A stretch of DNA of 64,000 bases from Palsa-506 sp963709075 (GCA_963709075.1 CAVPUY010000009.1:434001-498000), one strand, 5' to 3'; counted from the first letter of the stretch, positions 27,804 through 36,012 are shown. The notes: generated from the letters alone by a model not told the origin. Numbers and translations: made by a program.

Positions 27804-28943
27804 CTAGCGCGTGGCCTTCTTGCGCAGCTTCCTGGTGTCGCGGAGCTCGACGAACGGCTCCTTATCGGCCGGGGTACCCGCGGCCATCGCGCGTCCGCGT
27901 TCTAGCTCGGCGTTGAACTCGGCGCCGAACAGCACGGCGATGTTGGAGATCCACAGCCAGACGAAGAAGATGATTACCGTGGCGAGGCTGCCGTAGATCT
28001 TGTTGTAGTGCCCGAAGTTCGCGACATAGACGGTGAACAGGCCGGAAGCGATGAGCCAGAGGACCACAGCTATCAGCCCGCCGGGGCTGACCCAGCGGAA
28101 TCCGCGTTTCGCGTTCGGGCTGGCCCAGTAGAGCAGCGCGAGCATCAGGCTGACCAGGATGAGCAGCACGGGCCATTTGGCGATGTCCCACACGGTGACG
28201 GCCGTGCTGCCGATGCCGAGCACGTTCCCGACGCGCTGGGCAAGCCCGCCGGTGAGGACCACGATGAGGACGGACGCGACGAGCAGCACCATCAGCGCGA
28301 GCGTGACGGCGAGCCGGATCGGGAGCGTCTTCCAGACCGGCCTGCCCTCCGGCACGTCGTAAATGGCGTTGGAAGCCCGCATGAACGCCGCCGTGTAGCT
28401 GGACGCCGACCAGAGCGCCGCGGCCATCCCGACGATGGCAAGCAGGCCAGCGGCGGCATGACCGCGTTGCAGGTGGGTGACGGCGGTAAGCATCGTCTGC
28501 CGCACAGCGCCGGGTGCGGCCGTCGCGAGATTGCTGATGAGCGGCTGGGTGAGCCGTCGGCCGAGCAGCCCGAGCAGGGATACCAGGAACAGCAGCCCGG
28601 GGAAGATCGCGAGAACCCCGTAGTAGGTGAGCGTTGCGGCCCGGTCAGTCAGCGCGTCGTCCTGGAATTCCTTGACCGAGCGCTTTGCGGCCGCGAGCCA
28701 GGAGCCGCTGCTGAGTTCCGTCGGAGTCTCTGCCGCGGCGGGCTCGCCAGCACGCGCCGCGCCGGACTCATCTTCATGAGCCGTGAGCCTGCCGTTAGAT
28801 GTCGAGCCGTTAGGTGTCGCCTGGGCGCCGGCCATGGCCTGGGCGCCGGCTGTGCCTGTCGTCTGGGAGCCGGCTGTGGTCTGGAGCCGGCTGCCGTCTG
28901 GGAGCCGGCTGTCGTCTGGAGCCGGCTGTGGCCGGATTGTCAC
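27804..28943 (-). CDS. YihY/BrkB family membrane protein with repeat-derived N-terminus
   Basis: 379 residues. The core (~85-355) has DDALTDRAATLTYYGVLAIF, PGLLFLVSLLGLLG, ALWSASSYTAAFMRASN, YWASPNAKRGFRWVSPGGL and FGHYNKIYGSLATVIIFFVW, the YihY/UPF0761 (formerly RNase BN) six-helix family. The N-terminal ~75 residues are low-complexity Ala/Gly/Thr/Ser and are encoded by degenerate ~17-bp repeats. The start (GTG 28943) is therefore uncertain; a start nearer the core is possible. A second family member lies at 43.0 kb. Function unknown beyond envelope association. Confidence 0.85.
   Translation of the reverse strand: MTIRPQPAPDDSRLPDGSRLQTTAGSQTTGTAGAQAMAGAQATPNGSTSNGRLTAHEDESGAARAGEPAAAETPTELSSGSWLAAAKRSVKEFQDDALTDRAATLTYYGVLAIFPGLLFLVSLLGLLGRRLTQPLISNLATAAPGAVRQTMLTAVTHLQRGHAAAGLLAIVGMAAALWSASSYTAAFMRASNAIYDVPEGRPVWKTLPIRLAVTLALMVLLVASVLIVVLTGGLAQRVGNVLGIGSTAVTVWDIAKWPVLLILVSLMLALLYWASPNAKRGFRWVSPGGLIAVVLWLIASGLFTVYVANFGHYNKIYGSLATVIIFFVWLWISNIAVLFGAEFNAELERGRAMAAGTPADKEPFVELRDTRKLRKKATR
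28820..28934. repeat. Degenerate ~17-bp tandem repeats in the 5' end of the YihY gene
   Basis: About six copies of a core resembling CTGGGAGCCGGCTGT alternate with GTC/GTG linkers. Units vary between 17 and 21 bp and encode the Ala/Gly/Thr-rich N-terminus on the minus strand. The unequal unit lengths suggest repeated slippage with partial frame constraint. Confidence 0.8.
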
Positions 28944-29036
28944 GTCTAGTGCCGCGTTTGCCCATCATCCGATCGACTCTCCGCTCTGGTACTGCCCGGC
29001 GGTATCCGCTCACCGCTGCCCTGGGGCGGTTCTCGC

Positions 29037-29459
29037 TCAGCGCCCGCGTTGCCGCACGACCAGCCACCCGGCCAGCAGAGCGCCACCGGCGGCAATGGCG
29101 AGCAGCACCTGGCGCTGCTGTGCCCGGCTGGCGGCCTGCTTCGCGGCGCTGCGGACTGGTTCCGGCAGGGCAGTCCCGGCAGCGCCCATCCGGGCGGCCG
29201 CCTGCTCCTTCACCTGGCGGGCAGCTTCCTTGGCCTTGCTTGCCGTTACCTTGCTGGCATTGCCGGCCTTACTGGAGACACGTCCGGCCAGCTGAGACGC
29301 CTTCTCCCGGGCCCGGGCCGTCACGTCGGCCTTGGCAACGAGCGCCTCGACCGTCTCGCCGAGTTCTTCCCGCGTCCGCTCTATTTCCCCGGTCAGCGTC
29401 TCGAGACTTTCCGGCGGAGCCGCGCTCGGCGCCTGGCCGTTGCCTTGTTCCACAGTCAT
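29037..29459 (-). CDS. DUF3618 domain small membrane protein
   Basis: 140 residues from ATG 29459. LTGEIERTREELGETVEALV followed by KADVTARAREKASQLAG is the DUF3618 signature. An Ala/Lys-rich amphipathic middle and one C-terminal membrane helix (QVLLAIAAGGALLAGWLVV) follow. Its start overlaps the stop of the holin-like gene (ATGA). These pairs are common actinobacterial envelope-stress proteins; biochemical function unknown. Confidence 0.88.
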   Translation of the reverse strand: MTVEQGNGQAPSAAPPESLETLTGEIERTREELGETVEALVAKADVTARAREKASQLAGRVSSKAGNASKVTASKAKEAARQVKEQAAARMGAAGTALPEPVRSAAKQAASRAQQRQVLLAIAAGGALLAGWLVVRQRGR

Positions 29460-29875
29460 CGGTGCGCACTCTCCTTGATTTCCTCGACGTCGGCCTTGAC
29501 GCTGCCGACCGCGCGCTCAGGGACGACGGGCGTGGCCTTGTGCAGCTGGCCGCGGCCGAGCAGCGTAGCCAGCCCGGCGGCTGCCAGCAGGACAGCGCCG
29601 ATGAGCAAAGCCGCAAGCCAGGCGGTCACCGCCGTGGCAAGCCCGATAATCGCTGCCGCAAGCAGGCAGCCAAGCCCGTACAACGCCAGCAGGCCGCCGC
29701 CGCCGAACATCCCGATGCCAAGGCCTGCCCGCTTGCCCTTGCGGGTCATCTCTAGCTGCGCCAGCCGCAGCTCGTCGCGGGCCAGCTGGCTTACCTGCTC
29801 GGACAGCTGCTTCACGAGTTCTGCGGTTGAGCTGTTCGGTGCACCCGCTTGCCGGGTTGTTGTGGTCTCGTCCAC
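29456..29875 (-). CDS. Phage-holin-3/6-like (DUF1469-type) small membrane protein
   Basis: 139 residues from GTG 29875, preferred because GGGGGAGAT lies 3 bp upstream; a start 30 bp earlier lacks a site. ELVKQLSEQVSQLARDELRL is the conserved N-terminal helix. Two membrane hairpin helices (LGIGMFGGGGLLALYGLGCL, LIGAVLLAAAGLATLLG) follow, and a charged tail. This is the actinobacterial holin-like superfamily, usually paired with DUF3618, and it is not evidence of a prophage. Confidence 0.85.
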   Translation of the reverse strand: MDETTTTRQAGAPNSSTAELVKQLSEQVSQLARDELRLAQLEMTRKGKRAGLGIGMFGGGGLLALYGLGCLLAAAIIGLATAVTAWLAALLIGAVLLAAAGLATLLGRGQLHKATPVVPERAVGSVKADVEEIKESAHR

Positions 29876-30038
29876 GGATCTCCCCCTTTCCCTGGGATGC
29901 GGCACTACCCGGCAACAACGGTCCCTAACGTCGGTGGGCCTTCTTCCGCCGCTGGCGGGTCATCGATGACCGCCGTTCCGGGGAACGCGGGCAGCCCTAA
30001 CGATCTCTATCCGGTGTCAGGCTGCGGGGAAACCGCAG

Positions 30039-30187
30039 GGCCAGGCCGCGGGGTGGTCCGCGGTGCGAGACCGCGAGCGGTCTGCAAGGCCAGGCTGCGC
30101 GGGTGGTCCGCGGTGCGAGACCGCAAGCGGTCTGCAAGGCCAGGCTGCGCGGGTGGTCCGCGGTGCGAGACCGCAAGCGGTCTGCAA
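30039..30187. repeat. Three 50-bp tandem repeats, each with a small hairpin
   Basis: Unit 1 (30039-30087, 49 bp, slightly diverged), unit 2 (30088-30137) and unit 3 (30138-30187) each contain AGACCGC-aa-GCGGTCT, or a one-base variant of it, which is a 7-bp stem. A partial fourth unit follows. They lie in the 477-bp gap 29876-30352, which shows no gene. No spacers separate the units, so this is not a CRISPR array. Confidence 0.9.
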
Positions 30188-30256
30188 GGCCACGCCGTAG
30201 TGCGGTCCGGGCCACCGAAGCGAAGGATAAGCCCGGCCTGAGATTCTGAATTTTTT

Positions 30257-30276
30257 TTCGATCGTGTGCAATCGAA
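30257..30276. promoter_or_regulatory. TTCGAT-N8-ATCGAA dyad upstream of the HNH gene
   Basis: A 6-bp inverted repeat directly follows a T8 run (30251-30258), 77 bp before the HNH start. DUF222-HNH genes in actinobacteria are often preceded by TTCGA-type dyads, so this may be an operator or a target-related site. Only the symmetry is actually seen. Confidence 0.4.
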
Positions 30277-30352
30277 CGCCAGTTTTGTCGGTGGCTCTCG
30301 ATAGCTTGGTCGAAGAAGGTAGGGCCAGCAGTGATGACCGGGAGGAGGGCCG

Positions 30353-32527
30353 ATGCGAGAAGAACCCGTCACCCCTCCCGGGCCGTCTGCTGGCCGTGCG
30401 CCGTCTGCTGGTCGCGAGCCCGCCGCTGGCCCGGCTGCTCCTGCCGCGGCTGCTGCCTCGTCCGCTGGCCCCGATGGTCTTGCCGGCGGTTCTGCGGTGT
30501 TCGTGGATGACGATGGTGAGCCGTTTGACGCCGAGGCGTTCTTCGACCCGGATTGCGGCCCGCCGGAGGGGGCGGATGGGTGGCTGGCTCAGGTGGCGTC
30601 GCCGGTCGCTGATGAGTTCCTGGCCGCGCGTCAGCCGGCGGGCGGGGTGCGGGAGGTGATCGGGGCCGGGTTCACTCACCGGGACCGGGAGCCGGGCGCG
30701 CGCGGCTGGGCGGCCGGCGGGCCATTAGACACGATGGGGCCGGGTCCGGTGCTGGCCGGGTTCGCCGATGACGCGGTCGCCGATGGGCTGCCGGGGCTGT
30801 CTGATGATGAGCTGGTCGGGGTGCTGTGCGCGGCTAGGCGGCTGGCGTCGCGGGCGGCGAGCATCGAGCTGGCCGCGGTCGCGGGCCTGAACGGCCGCCG
30901 GGAGGCCCACGCGGCAGAGTCGGGGGACCGGCGGCAGGCCGAGCATGTCGGTGATGAGGTCGCGATCGCGCTGACCTTGACTTGCCGGGCGGCGGACAAG
31001 CTCCTCAGCCTGGCCGCCGGGGTGACCCGGCTGCCGGCGGTGCTGGCCGCGCTGGCCGCGGGCCGGGTCGACCTGCCGCGGGCCGGGGTTTACGCCCGGG
31101 AGCTGGCCGCGCTGGCGGACGTGCCGGCGGCGGCGATCGCCGCGGTCACGGTCGGTGATGCGGCGTCGATGACGACCGGGGAGCTGGGCAGCCTGCTGCG
31201 GCGGCTGGTGCTGGCGCACGACCCGGACGCGGCGCGGCGGCGGCGGGCGAAGGCGGAGCGGGACGCCCGGGTGCAGTCCTGGGCCGAGCCGGGCGGGACC
31301 TGGGCGCTGGCCGGGCGGGACCTGCCGCCCGCGGACGTGCTGGCCGCGGACCGCAACATCGACGCCCAGGCGCGGGCGCTGAGAAAAGCCGGCGCCGGCG
31401 GCACCCTGGAGTTCCTGCGCGCCGCCGTGTTCACCGCCCTGCTCTCCGGCCGCCCCCTGTGGACCCTCCTGCCCGGCAGCCAGGACGATCACCTCGCCGG
31501 CGGCAACGGCAACAGCGGCCAGGACGGCCCCGGCGGCGGCCAGCCGGGCGACGGCGAGGACGGCCCCGGCGACAGCGATGACGGCGGACGCGGCCAGGAC
31601 GACCCGGGCCAGCCCGGTGACGACCACCCCGGCCCCGGCGACGGCGACGGCCCGGACGACGGCACCGGCGGCGGCGGGACCCGGCGCCCCGGGCCCCGGC
31701 CCGGCAGCGGGCCGCCCAGCCCCGGCGCGCCCGGCAGCGGCGCACCCGGCAGCGGGCGCGGGTACCCGGGCGGGCTGAACGGGTCGGTCAACCTCACCCT
31801 GCCCCTGACGACCTGGCTCGGCCTGGCCAGCCAGCCCGGCGAGGCACCCGGATACGGCCCGCTCGACCCCGGCACCAGCCGCGACCTCGCCACCCGCATC
31901 GCCGCCACCCCCGCCAGCCAATGGTGCGCCACCATCACCGCCCCCGACGGCACCGCCATCGGACACGGCTGCGCCCCGCCCCGCGCCGGACCACCACCCG
32001 CACCACCCGAACCACCACCACCCGAACCACCACCCGCCGGGCCGCCCGGCAGCACCAGCCCGGCCGGCAGCACCGGGCCGCCCGGCAGCACCGGCCCGCC
32101 CGGCCGGACCGGGACACCCGGCAGCACCGGGCCGCCCGGCGAACCAGGCCCGGCCGGGACCGGGATCGGGCGGTGGCTCGCCGGGATCACGATCCACTGG
32201 CTGGAAACCGGCACCTGCAGCCACGCCCGGCAGACCCCCGGCTACCAGCCCGCCCCCCTGCTCCGCCAGCTGATCAAAACCCGGCACCGCACCTGCGCCC
32301 ACCCCGGCTGCCGCCGCCCCGCCGCGCAATGCGACGACGACCACACCCTGCCCCACGACCACGGCGGCCGCACCTGCGAATGCAACCTGGCCCCGCTCTG
32401 CCGCCGCCACCACCAGGCCAAGCAGGCACCCGGCTGGCACCTGAGCCAGCCCCAGCCCGGCACCCTGACCTGGACCACCCCCAGCGGCCGCACCACAACC
32501 ACCACCCCACCCCCCTACCCCACCTAA
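30353..32527 (+). CDS. DUF222-HNH endonuclease (13E12 family) with collagen-like insert
   Basis: 724 residues from ATG 30353 (GGAGGAGGG site). DUF222 spans ~140-365 (LSDDELVGVLCAARRLASRA, RVDLPRAGVYARELAAL). A Gly/Asp-rich linker runs ~378-465. The family's NLTLPLTTWLGLA segment follows. A Pro-rich then collagen-like (GPPGSTGPPG-type) stretch occupies ~545-605. The C-terminal HNH is CAHPGCRRPAAQCDDDHTLP, then CECNLAPLCRRHHQAK with paired cysteines. 13E12-type proteins are multicopy actinobacterial nucleases of unclear role. Both inserts are unusual in length. The 3' end overlaps an antisense ORF by 254 bp. Confidence 0.92.
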   Translation: MREEPVTPPGPSAGRAPSAGREPAAGPAAPAAAAASSAGPDGLAGGSAVFVDDDGEPFDAEAFFDPDCGPPEGADGWLAQVASPVADEFLAARQPAGGVREVIGAGFTHRDREPGARGWAAGGPLDTMGPGPVLAGFADDAVADGLPGLSDDELVGVLCAARRLASRAASIELAAVAGLNGRREAHAAESGDRRQAEHVGDEVAIALTLTCRAADKLLSLAAGVTRLPAVLAALAAGRVDLPRAGVYARELAALADVPAAAIAAVTVGDAASMTTGELGSLLRRLVLAHDPDAARRRRAKAERDARVQSWAEPGGTWALAGRDLPPADVLAADRNIDAQARALRKAGAGGTLEFLRAAVFTALLSGRPLWTLLPGSQDDHLAGGNGNSGQDGPGGGQPGDGEDGPGDSDDGGRGQDDPGQPGDDHPGPGDGDGPDDGTGGGGTRRPGPRPGSGPPSPGAPGSGAPGSGRGYPGGLNGSVNLTLPLTTWLGLASQPGEAPGYGPLDPGTSRDLATRIAATPASQWCATITAPDGTAIGHGCAPPRAGPPPAPPEPPPPEPPPAGPPGSTSPAGSTGPPGSTGPPGRTGTPGSTGPPGEPGPAGTGIGRWLAGITIHWLETGTCSHARQTPGYQPAPLLRQLIKTRHRTCAHPGCRRPAAQCDDDHTLPHDHGGRTCECNLAPLCRRHHQAKQAPGWHLSQPQPGTLTWTTPSGRTTTTTPPPYPT

Positions 32528-33557
32528 ACCGGGGCCAGACTCGCAAGGCCGCTCCGCTCCGCGTCACCGGGACCTCCGCCAGGTCCACTTGCTGTGGCAC
32601 ACCTAGTTGCTGTGGCACACCGAGCAACACCTGGCGCTTACCGATTGAACCCGCGCCGCGCCGACTGCCAATGTGGGCCGCTTGCGATTGAACGTCGAGC
32701 GTCGGGCGGCGGCTGACCCGCGGGTCGTCGGGCGACGGCTGACCCGCAGGGCGTCGGGCGGCGGCTAGTCCGCGGGACGGGATGAGGGCTGCCCGGCTTA
32801 CCCGCGCGACAAGCTCGGCGGCAAGGTCGCGCAGCTTCATGTTGCGGTTGTTCGATGCCCGCCCGAGGATGGCGAAGGCCTCGGTGGGGTCGCAGCGTGA
32901 CTCGGCCATGACGATCCCGATCGCCTGGTCGATCACGGCCCGTGACTGCAGTGCCTGGCCGAGCTGCAGAGCCAGGTCGCGGGCCTTCGAGTAGCGGCTC
33001 GTGACGACGATGGCCGTTGCGGCCGGGGCCGTGAACAGGGCCAGCAACTGCTCGTCTAGCTGGTCGAAACCGTCGGATTCCCGGGAGGACAGGTTCAGGG
33101 CGCCAAGCGGGCGGCCTTCCCAGCCGAGCCCGGCGGACAGGTAACTCCGCAGACCCATCTCTTCGGCAAGGCTGGTGAAGTCCGGCCACCGCTGTCTGGC
33201 CTCCTGCAGGGTCCACCGATTGACCTGCTGATGCCGGGCGGCGTCCAGGCACGGGCCGTCATGCAGGGCGTACTGACGGCGGTCCATCTCGTAGGTCTCC
33301 TCGGAGGTGGCCACGATCGTGCCAGGCTCTGACCCCTCATCGAGCGCCGTGACGCTCGCCGCATGGCAGCCGGGCACCAGCCGGAGGATGAGCGCCAGGA
33401 TGCTCTGCAGGGTCTCCGGGACGGACTCGTGCTCCGCCAGCGCCCTGGCCAGCTCGGCAAAGGAGGCGAGGGCATCGGAGTACCGCTCGTCCGCGTCGGC
33501 GGCGCGCAGATCCTGCCGTGCCTGCGGCGCTTGCGGCGAAGTCTCGTTCGTTGCCAC
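32274..33557 (-). CDS. GAF-ANTAR transcription antiterminator-like regulator, run-on 3' end
   Basis: From ATG 33557. A GAF domain (~35-185: YALHDGPCLDAARHQQVNRW, GLGWEGRPLGALNLSSRES) is followed by an ANTAR RNA-binding domain (~195-255: LQSRAVIDQAIGIVMAESRC, RNMKLRDLAAELVARV). The recognised protein ends near 32790. After that the frame has no stop and continues through three ~26-bp repeats into the antisense of the HNH gene to 32274. Either repeat expansion removed the original stop or one base is wrong. Two close relatives lie at 46.2 and 47.0 kb. ANTAR proteins release paused RNA polymerase in response to ligand or phosphorylation. Confidence 0.8.
   Translation of the reverse strand: MATNETSPQAPQARQDLRAADADERYSDALASFAELARALAEHESVPETLQSILALILRLVPGCHAASVTALDEGSEPGTIVATSEETYEMDRRQYALHDGPCLDAARHQQVNRWTLQEARQRWPDFTSLAEEMGLRSYLSAGLGWEGRPLGALNLSSRESDGFDQLDEQLLALFTAPAATAIVVTSRYSKARDLALQLGQALQSRAVIDQAIGIVMAESRCDPTEAFAILGRASNNRNMKLRDLAAELVARVSRAALIPSRGLAAARRPAGQPSPDDPRVSRRPTLDVQSQAAHIGSRRGAGSIGKRQVLLGVPQQLGVPQQVDLAEVPVTRSGAALRVWPRFRWGRGVGWWLWCGRWGWSRSGCRAGAGSGASRVPAWPGGGGGRAGPGCIRRCGRRGRGAGCGRRRIARRGGGSRGGRRCGAGF
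32700..32776. repeat. Three ~26-bp tandem repeats at the 3' end of the GAF-ANTAR gene
   Basis: Three copies of GCGTCGGGCGGCGGCTGACC plus CGCGG, with a few substitutions, begin at 32700, about 32725 and 32751. They lie immediately after the ANTAR-coding part on the minus strand and encode its Arg/Pro/Ala-rich tail. A shorter direct repeat TTGCTGTGGCACACC (x2) lies just outside, at about 32588-32620. Confidence 0.75.
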
Positions 33558-33584
33558 CGTCGTCTGCTCCTTGATGCCGGTTCG

Positions 33585-33824
33585 TTACTGCGCCTTGGCC
33601 GGGCCTCCCCGGCTGGCCGAGTCGAAGTCGCCGGTGCCGTCCTGCGCTCCGCCTGCCGGGTGCTTCGGGTATGCCTGTGTTCCCCGTAGCGGCACGATCT
33701 CCGGGTGGCCCTGGCCGTGCGACAGCTGCCTGAGCGCCACGTAGCGCCGGATTTCTGGCCATTGCGCAGCGGCGAGCAGCCCGGCGGCGGCGAGGACAGA
33801 GACCTTAAGCAGTCTACGAACCAT
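33585..33824 (-). CDS. Small membrane-anchored protein (DUF6893-like)
   Basis: 79 residues from ATG 33824 with AGGAGGAA 7 bp upstream. MVRRLLKVSVLAAAGLLAAA is a single N-terminal membrane helix, followed by QWPEIRRYVALRQLS. That motif pair is typical of tiny streptomycete and other actinobacterial proteins with no known role. The remaining 45 residues are polar and disordered. It lies 27 bp upstream of the GAF-ANTAR start and may be co-transcribed with it. Confidence 0.7.
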   Translation of the reverse strand: MVRRLLKVSVLAAAGLLAAAQWPEIRRYVALRQLSHGQGHPEIVPLRGTQAYPKHPAGGAQDGTGDFDSASRGGPAKAQ

Positions 33825-33972
33825 CAGTGTTCCTCCTGCTCACAGTGACGGCGGTGATACCCAGGACCAGGCTCAATGTGCCCGTCCCTGGCATGCCAAA
33901 CCCGCCGTGCCGGGCCAGGCCGGCACCGGACCATCCGTTAATCAAAAAAGACGGCAGCGTCGCCGCGGTCAG

Positions 33973-34839
33973 TCAGGTCTCGGTCAGCATGCTCGCCCTG
34001 AGCCGGGTGAGTGTCGCCGCAAGCAGCCGGGATACCTGCATCTGGGACACGCCGAGCTCGGCGGCGATCTCGGCCTGGGTCTGATTACCGAAGAAGCGCA
34101 GCAGGATCAGCCGAAGTTCCCTCGGCGGGAGCGCGTCAAGCAGCGGGTGCAGTGACTCGCGATCGTCGACGGCGTCCAGCGCCTCGTCCGCGGCGCCGAG
34201 GGTGTCGGCCAGCGTCCTGCTCTCGTCCGGCCCGTCTGGCATGCTCAGGGACAGGGCGCTGTACGCCGCGGACGCCTCCCGCAGGCTGGCCAGGTCGTCT
34301 TCGGACAACCGCAGCTCGCCGGCGAGTTCCTCGGTTGTCGGCGGCCTGCCGAGCCGATGCGTGAGCGCGGCGGCCGCCTGGTTGAGCTCAGCCCGCCCTT
34401 CCTGCACTCTGCGAGGCACCCGCACGGCCCAGGTCAGGTCGCGGAAATGTCTTTTCACCTCGCCGTTCATCATCGGGCGCGCATAAGCGAGGAAGTCATG
34501 CCCGCGCAGCGGGTCGTATCCGTTGATGGCCTTGACCAGCCCCACCAGGGCTGACTGCTCCAGATCCTCGACCGGCTCGCCGCGGTTGGCATACCGACGG
34601 GCAATCCGCCGCGCCAGCTTCATATGCAGCGCCACGATCTGGGCCCGGATGACCTCGGAGCGAGGGTCATCGGCAGGCAGGTCAGCCAGCAGGCCGAGCA
34701 GCCGCTCGGTCTCGCCGTCGTCGGAGTCGAATGTCGGTCCGGGGTCTTGCGGGCCCGGGCTTTCCGGCTGCGGGCTTTCCGGCTGCAAGCTTTCCGGCTG
34801 CAAGCCTTCCGGGGCAGCCAGCGGGTCGGCGAAGGGCAC
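33973..34839 (-). CDS. SigB/SigF-family RNA polymerase sigma factor
   Basis: 288 residues from GTG 34839 (GAGAGGAA upstream). Region 2 is VIRAQIVALHMKLARRIARR, VEDLEQSALVGLVKAINGYD and FLAYARPMMNGEVKRHFRDL. Region 3 is RLGRPPTTEELAGELRLSED. Region 4 is ALPPRELRLILLRFFGNQTQ and AEIAAELGVSQMQVSRLL. This is the stress/sporulation group controlled by anti-sigma kinases and STAS antagonists, both of which occur at 39.4-48.1 kb. The first 35 residues contain LQPES/PQPES repeats encoded by a 15-bp tandem repeat (about 34755-34812). No anti-sigma gene lies directly beside it. Confidence 0.93.
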   Translation of the reverse strand: MPFADPLAAPEGLQPESLQPESPQPESPGPQDPGPTFDSDDGETERLLGLLADLPADDPRSEVIRAQIVALHMKLARRIARRYANRGEPVEDLEQSALVGLVKAINGYDPLRGHDFLAYARPMMNGEVKRHFRDLTWAVRVPRRVQEGRAELNQAAAALTHRLGRPPTTEELAGELRLSEDDLASLREASAAYSALSLSMPDGPDESRTLADTLGAADEALDAVDDRESLHPLLDALPPRELRLILLRFFGNQTQAEIAAELGVSQMQVSRLLAATLTRLRASMLTET

Positions 34840-35043
34840 TGGTCGTTCCTCTCGGAACCATCAGGAAACACCGGGCCACAAAAGGCAGGGACGGTCGAGG
34901 CGAATGCTCGTCGCGCCGCGGACAAGCCAGACGACAGCGCGCAGCCTCACCATCCCGCCAAGGCCCGCTGCTGGACCCCGGTGCAGTCCTTAGGGTAAGT
35001 GCAGCCGGGCAAGCTGCAAACGCGGGGCCCTGCTGCGGGCCGG

Positions 35044-35170
35044 GGCAGCCGCGTTTCCGCGGAGAGGCAGCCGCGTTTCCGCGGAGAGGCGGCCGCGTTT
35101 CCGCGGAGAAGGCGGCCGCGTTTCCGCGGAGGAGCGCCGCGTTTCCGCGGAGGGCAGCCGCGTTTGAGGT
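35044..35170. repeat. Six ~22-bp tandem repeats with CCGCG-TTTC-CGCGG hairpins
   Basis: The unit GGCAGCCGCGTTTCCGCGGA recurs at 35044, 35066, 35088, 35111, about 35131 and about 35153, each with a 5-bp stem around TTTC; the last is incomplete. It lies in the 566-bp gap 34840-35405 upstream of the divergent sigma-factor and DUF6328 genes. No gene is convincing in that gap. Confidence 0.88.
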
Positions 35171-35230
35171 CGGCCTTCCCAGGTAACAGGGGATCAGGGC
35201 GATGACTGGCTGGCGGTGCCGCCGCGCAGC

Positions 35231-35320
35231 CGTGACACCGGGCCGTAACGCCGGGCCCTGACGGCGGGCCGTGTGACGCCGGGCCGTGTGACGCCGGGCC
35301 GTGACGCCGGGGCCGTGACA
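35231..35320. repeat. Seven 12-15 bp tandem repeats (GTGACGCCGGGCC family)
   Basis: Successive variants GTGACACCGGGCC, GTAACGCCGGGCC, CTGACGGCGGGCC, GTGTGACGCCGGGCC (twice) and GTGACGCCGGGG follow each other directly. They lie 60 bp after the 22-bp repeat block and just before the DUF6328 gene. They may carry or space its promoter; no clear -35/-10 pair was seen. Confidence 0.8.
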
Positions 35321-35405
35321 GCGATGGGAGGGCGTGCCGAGATGGGCACCAGCTTCACTCCCGACCCGGGCCGGCCAGGTCTCGGCATCGAACTTCGGAC
35401 AGCGG

Positions 35406-35924
35406 ATGCCGAGCGATACCGGCGCGGCTGACCAGCGGGGGAGGCTCGCGCAGGGTTCCGGAGACGACCGCGACGAGTCCCGGGCTCAGCGCGACGACCG
35501 CAACCTGGCCGAGCTGCTCCAGGAACTCCGGGTGGCCGGCCTCGGCGTCCAGGTGCTGTTCGGCTTCCTGCTCTCGCTCCCGTTCACGAACCGGTTCACG
35601 ACGCTGAGCCATGCCCAGCGCCAGCTGTATATCGCGACCCTGATGCTGGCGGCACTGGCGACGGCGTTGCTGCTCGGGCCGGTTGCCTATCACCGCCTGG
35701 TCTTCCGGCAGCACCAGAAGGAGCGACTGGTCCGGGCGGCCAACGTGATGGCGATCGGCGGGCTGGCCACCGTGGGCCTTGCCATCTCCGCCGCGGTGCT
35801 GCTAGTGACCGGCTACGTCGACCGCGGCGTCCCGGCGGTGGTGCTCAGCGTCGCCACGGTCTGCATGTTCAGCGGCCTGTGGTTCGTGCTGCCGCTCGCG
35901 CACCGTCGCCAGCCGGACGAGTAA
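35406..35924 (+). CDS. DUF6328-type four-helix membrane protein
   Basis: 172 residues from ATG 35406. NLAELLQELRVAGLGVQVLF, FLLSLPFTNRFTTLSHAQRQ and LLGPVAYHRLVFRQHQKERL are family hallmarks. About four membrane helices follow. An upstream GTG (35334) would add 24 residues that look unrelated. A 29-codon ORF at 35342, with a good GGGAGGG site, overlaps this start and could be a leader. Function unknown; often near stress genes. Confidence 0.8.
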   Translation: MPSDTGAADQRGRLAQGSGDDRDESRAQRDDRNLAELLQELRVAGLGVQVLFGFLLSLPFTNRFTTLSHAQRQLYIATLMLAALATALLLGPVAYHRLVFRQHQKERLVRAANVMAIGGLATVGLAISAAVLLVTGYVDRGVPAVVLSVATVCMFSGLWFVLPLAHRRQPDE

Positions 35925-36012
35925 GTCGGCCCGCGGCGGGTACCCGGCATCCCCTGGGCCCGCACTGGGCCAGATACCGAAGAAGAGACACCGAAGAGAT
36001 ACCGAAGGCGGC

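Noticed and set aside
27804..28943. Ribonuclease BN annotation
   Set aside because: The old RNase BN name for YihY proteins is a misassignment. The protein is a six-helix membrane protein with no nuclease motif.
29456..29875. Possible prophage holin
   Set aside because: The holin-like family is chromosomal and paired with DUF3618 here; no phage structural, lysis or integrase genes are nearby.
30039..30187. Possible CRISPR array
   Set aside because: Repeats are directly adjacent with no unique spacers and there is no cas gene in the window.
30241..30262. Rho-independent terminator at the T8 run
   Set aside because: No stable stem precedes the T-run on the plus strand, and no plus-strand gene ends upstream of it.
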